A stretch of 11,640 nt of DNA from Anaerolineae bacterium. GTDB lineage: Bacteria > Chloroflexota > Anaerolineae > UBA1429. Positions 8,201-11,640 of this stretch are shown piece after piece. The translations under genes and the position numbers were made by a program. Location of the stretch: NCBI GenBank assembly GCA_007118555.1, contig SKRJ01000002.1, positions 1-11,640 on the forward strand, read 5' to 3'. Each line of letters begins with the position of its first letter. Position 1 is the stretch's first letter. The notes below the pieces were generated by a model, which worked only from the letters and a program-made list of their open reading frames with translations, did no database searches and had not been told where the DNA came from.

Positions 8201-11200
8201 CGGCCTGGCCATGTTCTGGCGCGCTGGAACCGCCAATGAGGCTTCGCTCATGCTCGCACTGGCACTGCCAAATGGAGCAGGCGGCTGGGAGTGGTCCGAT
8301 CCAGCCGTGTACTCGGACCATCCGGATGCCGGCAGCGTATCGCCGGCAGCAATCATAGAAGACGACGGAATGGTGCTCGCGGTCTGGCAGATGCTGGACT
8401 TTGATGATCCGGATGCTGACACCGATCTCTACTATCGGCATGAGCCATTGGATGCGATCGCGCTAAGCTGGGACGCCATCATGGGCTTGCTGGTGCTGGA
8501 TCGTTCCGCAGAGATGGAGGATGGCACTCTATTGCCGGCCGGAACGCCCATCGCCCTCACTGCCGATGGCGAAGCGATTGTGTTGTCCCCCTCAGCCGAG
8601 GGCTGGAGCCAGGAATTCGAGCGGGAGTTCAAGTTCGGCAGAAAAGGCATGGTCCCACGGTACGTGCCCTATATCGGTGGGCAGAACATCGTCGAGTTCT
8701 CTGCAAAGCTCGAGGGTAGCGCCTCCGAGGCCGGGGGGCACGCGGGTGCAGGTCTCACGGGCAAGGTGAGCGTCATGCAGGATCGTGTCACGGGCACCGT
8801 CTCGGGCAACATGGCAGTCCACTGGCTGCTGGATCGCCGCGCCTGTGTGTTTGGTCTTGACCAGGCTATCCTGTCGACCAGCCTGGGCCTCAGCGGCCAG
8901 TTCCCTATTCCTCAGCTAACCTGGGAGGATCCTGTCTTTAGGATCATCAAGACCGAGGTTGGCGTGCAAGCGGGGGGTACTTTGACAGGCCAGCTAATCT
9001 GGAAGGGACAAGGGGGCGCGTGGCCTGACGGCGAGGTTAGCGGCCTGCTGAATCTGGGCTTTTATGGCCAAGTGCGGTTTCCGGCCAATGTCGAGGCTGC
9101 GGTAACTGGCACCGGTAACCTCCTGGCCACCATTTCCGCCAGCGGCTTTGAGGTCAGCGATATCTACTTTTTGGCCGAGGCCTCGGCACAGCGCGGTGTG
9201 ATCAAGTTCGAGACAGAGTGGCGGTATCCGCCAGCGGCTGCTCCGTCGAGTGTTGCTTATGGAGCCACGCTCGAGGAGGGCTTTGTGACGGGACTGCAGG
9301 CGGGCATGCAAGTGACTACTACCATGACGCTGGCGACCAAACCGGGCACCACAACCGTGTATAGTGCCTATTCGGTTCGAGCGGACGTTGCCACGGACGT
9401 GACTGATGATGGCCCGCCAGCACTGGCCTTGGGCAGCGACGGGCTGGTCTATGCCTTCTGGCATCGTGAGTCGGAGGATATTGAGCAGACTCTGGGCAAT
9501 ACGGTAACCCATGCCACCTATGACGGTGACACCTGGACTGCACCACAGGCTTTGGCCGACACCGTTGGCTTTGGTCGTGAACTGACAGTGGCGCAGGATG
9601 GGCTCGGCAACCTCGTGATCGCTTGGATACACGCCGATGCCAAAGATTGGCGTATGACTTCCGAACCGGAGGCGGTGCTGGCGGCCTATCTCGAAGCTGA
9701 CGTCTACTTTGGTGTGCTTCAGTCCGATGGAACGTGGACAACTCCGGCTCCTGTCTCCCTAACGTCAGGCGACTACAGTCAGCTGTCGTTACGGTCTCTG
9801 CCTGGAGGTCAGCTGTGGGCCACCTGGGTGGAGCAAGAGCCCCTCTCTCAGACGCTCTATGCAGCTGGATGGGACGGTAGCGGATGGTCTATGCCCGCAG
9901 CGGTGACAACGGCCCGCATTCAGGGCGAGGTCGCGACCTTTGGTTCGTCCGGTATGCCTTCACTCGTCTGGGCGCAAAACAGCGATGCCCCCGAGCTGGC
10001 CTATAGTCAGGCGGCCGAGTTGTTCACCGCAACATACGATGGGTCGACCTGGTCAGAGCCCGTCGCTCTCGATCTGGAGATTATGCTGCCCGATAGCCCC
10101 AAGAGTCTAGACGTATCGATGGCCGGGCAAGGAGGAACGAGCCTTTTCGATCTGCCCATCTCGGTTCCCCCCGAGCTCTGCACCAAAGTAGATCCGGAAA
10201 AAGAGAATCCCAGCGCTTTTGAGGACCATGAGGAGCCAGGCGAGCCCCCTACCCCGCCTTCCTCTGTTATGCAGTTCATGGGGATACACGCGATCCAGGT
10301 AGTCCGGCCTTTGGATCCCAACGACAAGCTGGGGCCCATTGGCTATGAGGAGTCTGGATGGATCGATGGCGACGAGCTGCTGCTGTATACGGTTCGCTTT
10401 GAGAATGTGGTTACCGCCACAGCACCCGCCCAGGAGGTGATCATCTATGATCTTTTGGACCCGAGCCTGGCTTGGGAGACCCTTGTCGTGAGAGAGGTGG
10501 CCTTTGGCGATTACGTGCATCCAATCCGCTACGGTGAGGGTGGCGCCTATCTGCTGGTTGACATTCCCGACCATCGCCCGGAGGTCACCCAGACGTGGCA
10601 GGTCGAGGTTGTCGTGGACCTGGACCATGCCACGGGAGAGTTGACCGCGAGTTTCAAGACGCTTGATCCGGCCACGGGGAACTATCCGGAGGATGCTCTG
10701 GCCGGCTTCTTGCCGCCGAACGATGACACCGGACGCGGCGAGGGACGCATCAGCTTCTCGATCCTGCCAGAATCAGGGCTGGCCGACGGCGTGCAGATCG
10801 AGAATCAGGCCGAGATCGTTTTCGACACAGAGGCGTCCATTTGGACCAACGTATGGCGGAACACTATCGGTACACCCTATGCGCTCACGGTCCAGACCAT
10901 AGGCCAGGGTGCCGTGTTGCGCGATCCCTGGAAAGACCTCTACTTTCCCGGACAGGTCGTCACCATGACAGCCATTGCCGACCCGGGGTGGGCGTTTGCC
11001 GGATGGAGTGGCGACCTGTCTGGCACAGCCAATCCGATCACCGTCACGATCATCGCAGACACGAGCGTTACGGCCACCTTTGAGGCGGAGGGATATACCC
11101 TCGAAACAACGGTGGTCGGCGGAGGAACCATTGAAGCTGACCCTGACAAGCCCAGCTATGCGCTAGGGGAGACTGTTACACTGACGGCCATTGCCGACCC

Positions 11201-11342
11201 GGGGTGGGCGTTTGCCGGATGGAGTGGCGACGCCACCGGGACGCCCAATCCCATGCTGATCGTAATCAAAGGCGACACGAGCATCGCCGCCACATTCCGC
11301 CGTCTCTTCTATCTTCCGCTGGTTGTGCAAAGCCCCAACTAG
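5226..11342 (+). CDS. Giant exported beta-propeller / multidomain surface protein
   Basis: 2038 residues. Residues 1-28 form a signal peptide (basic MFRYLR, hydrophobic core, cleavage likely after SAVA-28). Then: seven PD40-type propeller blades (58-446); a pre-peptidase-like jelly roll (about 447-550); an IPT/TIG-like domain (about 555-648); a CARDB-like beta domain (from about 651); a short helical segment (about 777-830); a carboxypeptidase-regulatory-like domain (837-915); a sialidase-like propeller with YDGxTW-type motifs near residues 959, 1432, 1549 and 1604, interrupted by beta-rich sequence at about 1075-1385; a DPNDKLGP domain of DUF7619 type (1697-about 1880); two InlB-type repeats (1885-about 1955 and 1957-about 2025); and a terminal FYLPLVVQSPN tail. 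There is no protease, glycosidase or other catalytic signature I can point to. A role as a surface adhesin, scaffold or binding protein is inference. It has its own promoter and strong ribosome binding site. The stop codon directly abuts an insertion sequence. Domain borders are approximate and the names of the Ig-like domains are tentative. Confidence 0.92.
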   Translation: MFRYLRSLAVLVFVAVVLLVVRTPSAVAEEEPSFSLVSVSSDGTPGNAWSMATTPQAISGCGRYVAFTSTADNLVPGKTNNNQDVFVHDHWTGETTLVSITPEGQAGNGSSSWPAISLDGRFVAFQSNATDLTPAQPAFGWNHIYVRDLVEGVTTRASVSSAGTPGNGDCAGVSLSADGRYVAFISGASNLVPGDTNGAWDVFVHDRETATTTRVSVNSQGQQAAVGAGGGHISANGRYVAFHSAAYNLAPNITNNRTDVFVHDRETQETWRVSVSSTGTQSNDDSFAMDITADGRYVLFASAASNLVDGDTNNERDIFLHDNTTGDTIRVNLSSEGAQANGRSWWAAISTDGYYVAFDSQATNLVSEQSTAGRDHIYLRSLVTGDTVRISQTADGAEGDAASRSPSLSADGRYIALTSHARNLAPGKTSTWNDVLLWDAGSEPISVTPLVLEEPHHAELALGETHYYTVTLESGTDSLLITTTPGQGAEGLQVMVRRGGWPMAGLYDGRTTSPGDGGSYELVLEPAALGEYHILVRGLEITEPTGAYEIVARVVPRHLSSFAPRSAGNGGMATLHITGTGLQHVIQMRLETGGTPVSHNTEIGIMSPKELWARFDLTGLTPGEYELVAVYADAQELRFTDPFVIVPGTGGRLEARIAAVESMRPNRRYTVWIEYENVGDADLTAPLMIVSTEPSLPLWMLGRETPYDGSVQFLATSAGEPANILSPGAKGRVPVFVRTDLTESELDISLQVLEASSEPVDWAAYTHALRPAGYTVQEWEEFWPALQPSLGDTWDDYLEALGRAANRLRPRGVDAADVQQLLAMVIQQAASSPVSAITGLVLDAETYAPLADVRVVARHVEGQAVRTESTMADGTFTVAFLPAGTYELYVEGYIVTPALTVTITDETDANGKRVFASPIPPEAELEPGLVQHSSPVTVDVEGTPHLVFAVNGAFYHTTYDGETWAGATAIPGAWGADPVLLYAHDLVDGTDPGLAMFWRAGTANEASLMLALALPNGAGGWEWSDPAVYSDHPDAGSVSPAAIIEDDGMVLAVWQMLDFDDPDADTDLYYRHEPLDAIALSWDAIMGLLVLDRSAEMEDGTLLPAGTPIALTADGEAIVLSPSAEGWSQEFEREFKFGRKGMVPRYVPYIGGQNIVEFSAKLEGSASEAGGHAGAGLTGKVSVMQDRVTGTVSGNMAVHWLLDRRACVFGLDQAILSTSLGLSGQFPIPQLTWEDPVFRIIKTEVGVQAGGTLTGQLIWKGQGGAWPDGEVSGLLNLGFYGQVRFPANVEAAVTGTGNLLATISASGFEVSDIYFLAEASAQRGVIKFETEWRYPPAAAPSSVAYGATLEEGFVTGLQAGMQVTTTMTLATKPGTTTVYSAYSVRADVATDVTDDGPPALALGSDGLVYAFWHRESEDIEQTLGNTVTHATYDGDTWTAPQALADTVGFGRELTVAQDGLGNLVIAWIHADAKDWRMTSEPEAVLAAYLEADVYFGVLQSDGTWTTPAPVSLTSGDYSQLSLRSLPGGQLWATWVEQEPLSQTLYAAGWDGSGWSMPAAVTTARIQGEVATFGSSGMPSLVWAQNSDAPELAYSQAAELFTATYDGSTWSEPVALDLEIMLPDSPKSLDVSMAGQGGTSLFDLPISVPPELCTKVDPEKENPSAFEDHEEPGEPPTPPSSVMQFMGIHAIQVVRPLDPNDKLGPIGYEESGWIDGDELLLYTVRFENVVTATAPAQEVIIYDLLDPSLAWETLVVREVAFGDYVHPIRYGEGGAYLLVDIPDHRPEVTQTWQVEVVVDLDHATGELTASFKTLDPATGNYPEDALAGFLPPNDDTGRGEGRISFSILPESGLADGVQIENQAEIVFDTEASIWTNVWRNTIGTPYALTVQTIGQGAVLRDPWKDLYFPGQVVTMTAIADPGWAFAGWSGDLSGTANPITVTIIADTSVTATFEAEGYTLETTVVGGGTIEADPDKPSYALGETVTLTAIADPGWAFAGWSGDATGTPNPMLIVIKGDTSIAATFRRLFYLPLVVQSPN
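5397..6563 (+). repeat. Seven-bladed PD40-type beta-propeller repeats in the giant protein
   Basis: Seven units start at residues 58, 116, 175, 233, 291, 349 and 408, with a very even 58-59 residue period. The consensus is I/L-S-A-D-G-R-Y-V-A-F-x-S-x-A-x-N-L-V, then a DTNN-like turn, then D-V/I-F-V-H-D-x-x-T-x-x-T-x-R-V-S-V-S-S-x-G-T. The seventh unit stops after its LLWD strand. The missing last strand is found before unit 1 (FSLVSVSSDGTPGN, about residues 34-47), which suggests the usual Velcro closure of a propeller ring. Confidence 0.88.
10971..11015 (+). repeat. 45-base perfect direct repeat, copy 1 (InlB-type repeat 1)
   Basis: This 45-base stretch is identical to 11187-11231 and encodes the same 15 residues, AIADPGWAFAGWSGD, beginning at residue 1916 of the giant protein. 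The two copies are offset by 216 bases, exactly 72 codons, which is the length of one InlB-type domain. Flanking parts of the two domains are much more diverged. Confidence 0.95.
11187..11231 (+). repeat. 45-base perfect direct repeat, copy 2 (InlB-type repeat 2)
   Basis: Second copy of the repeat at 10971-11015, starting at residue 1988. It carries the GWAFAGWSGD core typical of the divergent InlB B-repeat/bacterial repeat family found at the C-termini of many surface proteins. Synonymous positions are also identical within the 45 bases. Confidence 0.95.
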
Positions 11343-11361
11343 GGCCTGTCTGATAAATCGC

Positions 11362-11388
11362 CCATAACGCGTATGCTTCGCGTTATGG
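11362..11388 (+). repeat. 10-bp perfect hairpin covering the transposase start codon
   Basis: CCATAACGCG (11362-11371) pairs perfectly with CGCGTTATGG (11379-11388) around a seven-base loop. The right arm contains the ATG at 11385-11387. In RNA this would bury the start codon. No good Shine-Dalgarno is visible in front of it. IS10 and IS50 are known to use such structures to stop translation from transcripts entering from outside; the same role here is inference. Confidence 0.7.
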
Positions 11389-11640
11389 CAAGAAAAGAAC
11401 TCACCGATGCGCAGCGGGAGCGTAGATGCCCCCTGCTGCCGAAACGGGTTGGCCGACGAGGGCGGCCCCTCAAAGACCACCGGCTCATGTGGGAAGCCTT
11501 GCTCTGGATCACGCGCACCGGCGCCCCTGGCGGGATCTGCCGGAGCGGTACGGTCCCTGGCAGACGGTCTATAGCCGCTTCCGTCTCTGGAAACGGACGG
11601 GCGTCTTGGATCGACTCCTGGCAGGCCTTTAGGAAGGCGC
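11385..11640 (+). pseudogene. IS5-family transposase N-terminus, frameshifted and with an in-frame stop
   Basis: Starting at the ATG at 11385 the frame reads MARKELTDAQRERR, then RGRPLKDHRLMWEALLWI and TRTGAP, matching the N-terminal helix-turn-helix region (DUF4096-like) of IS5-family transposases. At about 11523-11528 (GCCCCT) the conserved continuation WRDLPERYGPWQTVYSRF is found one frame back, as if one base had been lost. That frame then meets TAG at 11630-11632, followed by GAA GGC. A CAG-to-TAG change would restore LLAGLQEG, which fits the family. The DDE catalytic residues lie beyond the window. With a shift and a stop in the first 83 codons this copy is probably inactive. A programmed frameshift is less likely, since no slippery heptamer is seen. 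Confidence 0.8.

Larger units (their letters stand above)
11343..11640 (+). mobile_element. Left end of an IS5-family insertion sequence (runs off the window)
   Basis: The element appears to start at GGCCTGTCTGATAAATCG, immediately after the stop codon of the giant gene, and encodes an IS5-family transposase N-terminus. The bases just before it are CTAG (11339-11342), the YTAR-type target preferred by many IS5-family elements. The exact first base and the terminal inverted repeat cannot be confirmed because the right end lies outside the window. The copy looks degenerate (see the transposase entry). Confidence 0.8.

Noticed and set aside
11523..11529. Programmed -1 frameshift joining two transposase frames
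   Set aside because: No X-XXY-YYZ slippery heptamer and no obvious downstream stem, the break sits very early in the protein, and the second frame stops again after about 35 codons.

Overview
The window looks like a piece of a GC-rich bacterial chromosome, most likely from the phylum Chloroflexota. This rests on two things. The first gene is a cyclase/ATPase/TPR protein of a type common in that phylum. The large secreted protein ends in a YLPLVV-type tail that I associate with exported proteins of Chloroflexus/Roseiflexus/Caldilinea-like bacteria. Both are recognition from memory, not a search. All convincing genes lie on the + strand. No tRNA, rRNA or CRISPR array was seen.

Layout: (1) 55-3738 encodes a 1227-residue cytoplasmic signalling protein with two class III nucleotide-cyclase homology domains, a STAND-like AAA ATPase and six gapless 40-residue TPR units. 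The two cyclase domains each keep a different half of the catalytic residues, as in a pseudo-heterodimer. (2) 3739-3949 is a spacer without a convincing gene. (3) 3950-4687 encodes an unrecognised 245-residue membrane-anchored protein whose beta-rich middle and hydrophobic C-terminal helix suggest a tubby/LURP-one-like fold. (4) 4688-5225 is a 538-base non-coding leader with a good sigma70-type promoter (TTGACA-17-TATGTT), a small hairpin and a strong AGGAGGT ribosome binding site. (5) 5226-11342 encodes a 2038-residue exported mosaic protein. It has a signal peptide, a seven-bladed PD40-type beta-propeller, jelly-roll/Ig-like domains, a carboxypeptidase-regulatory-like domain, a second sialidase-like propeller interrupted by about 310 residues of beta-rich sequence, a DPNDK-type (DUF7619-like) domain, two near-identical InlB-type repeats and the YLPLVV tail. 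(6) From 11343 to the window edge is the left end of an IS5-family insertion sequence. It abuts the stop codon of the giant gene at a CTAG site, and its transposase reading frame is broken.

The three intact genes are not tightly packed (211- and 538-base gaps). Only co-orientation links them, and no common pathway can be shown. A plausible but unproven reading is an intracellular signal-processing ATPase, a small membrane protein, and a large cell-surface or secreted protein with its own promoter. The IS has removed or displaced whatever originally lay downstream of the giant gene, including its terminator.
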